Of a stretch of 64,000 nucleotides of DNA, positions 63,921 through 64,000 are shown in pieces (within the stretch, counting starts at the first letter, position 1; every line of letters starts with the position of its first letter). The notes under the pieces were generated by a model, which saw nothing but the letters and a program-made list of their open reading frames with translations, was not told the origin of the DNA and searched no databases. The DNA comes from Verrucomicrobiota bacterium (lineage in GTDB: Bacteria; Verrucomicrobiota; Verrucomicrobiia; Limisphaerales; Pedosphaeraceae). Location of the stretch: the NCBI GenBank assembly GCA_021325145.1, contig JAJPHR010000009.1:1-64000 (forward strand), given 5' to 3'. A program made the position numbers and the translations under genes.

Positions 63921-64000
63921 GTTAAGACACGCATTGAGACGGCGAGAGGCCAATTTTCAGGAGTTTAGTTATACACAGTGTGCAGAGTGTACACCGGGTT

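Overview
The window reads as chromosomal DNA of a GC-rich Gram-negative bacterium, most likely of the Verrucomicrobiota, close to the soil Pedosphaera/Limisphaerales group. This is inferred from protein style, not from a marker search. The signs are: secreted glycosidases with tail-fibre-like shells, paired TAT-exported MocA oxidoreductase and sugar isomerase genes, a DUF4340/GldG/GldF/GldA operon with an AsmA-like partner, a shortened type II secretion/pseudopilin operon, BlaI/BlaR1 regulation, DUF2851 and DUF72 proteins, and dispersed palindromic repeats. No rRNA, tRNA, CRISPR array, transposase or integrase was found.

Layout. 0-2 kb: a TPR membrane protein, a small secreted protein and a dispersed repeat. 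2-10 kb (minus strand): a tight operon encoding an ABC ATPase, ABC-2 permease, GldG-like protein, DUF4340 protein and AsmA-like protein. 10-16 kb: HtrA-type protease, DUF2851, a CX5R phosphatase-like protein, infC (IF-3), recA and a small conserved protein. 16.3-18.1 kb: a visibly AT-richer two-gene cassette (DUF1828-like plus an unrecognised partner, 4-bp overlap) bracketed by a 20-bp inverted repeat. It is the best candidate here for an undescribed system. 18-23 kb: alpha/beta hydrolase, M16 peptidase and a large EF-hand/Ig membrane protein. 23-32 kb: a carbohydrate block with a clan GH-A-like hydrolase, a DUF4185-like protein, a GH28 polygalacturonase, a TetR regulator and a chimeric GH27-like/tail-fibre protein.

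32-46 kb: three-way mix of signalling and envelope genes, including response regulators, a STAS-like protein, an NlpC/P60-like membrane protein, a PQQ dehydrogenase with an inserted cytochrome c, the TAT MocA/isomerase pair, an LtaS-like phosphoglycerol-transferase-family enzyme, mpl (murein tripeptide recycling), a TPR protein and a rhodanese. 46-54 kb: an orphan ABC-2 permease, an unknown secreted/membrane pair, and a BlaR1-BlaI couple with a readable operator. 54-59 kb: a GspE-F-F-pseudopilin operon lacking an identifiable major pseudopilin or secretin. 59-64 kb: MFS transporter, DUF72 protein, a degenerate receiver whose phospho-acceptor Asp is Asn, a small protein and a four-TM protein.

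Two themes recur. Many genes are in tight minus-strand operons with 1- to 4-bp overlaps, which implies translational coupling. Short palindromic repeats also encroach on coding ends: they supply the C-termini of two proteins and probably part of the N-terminus of a third.
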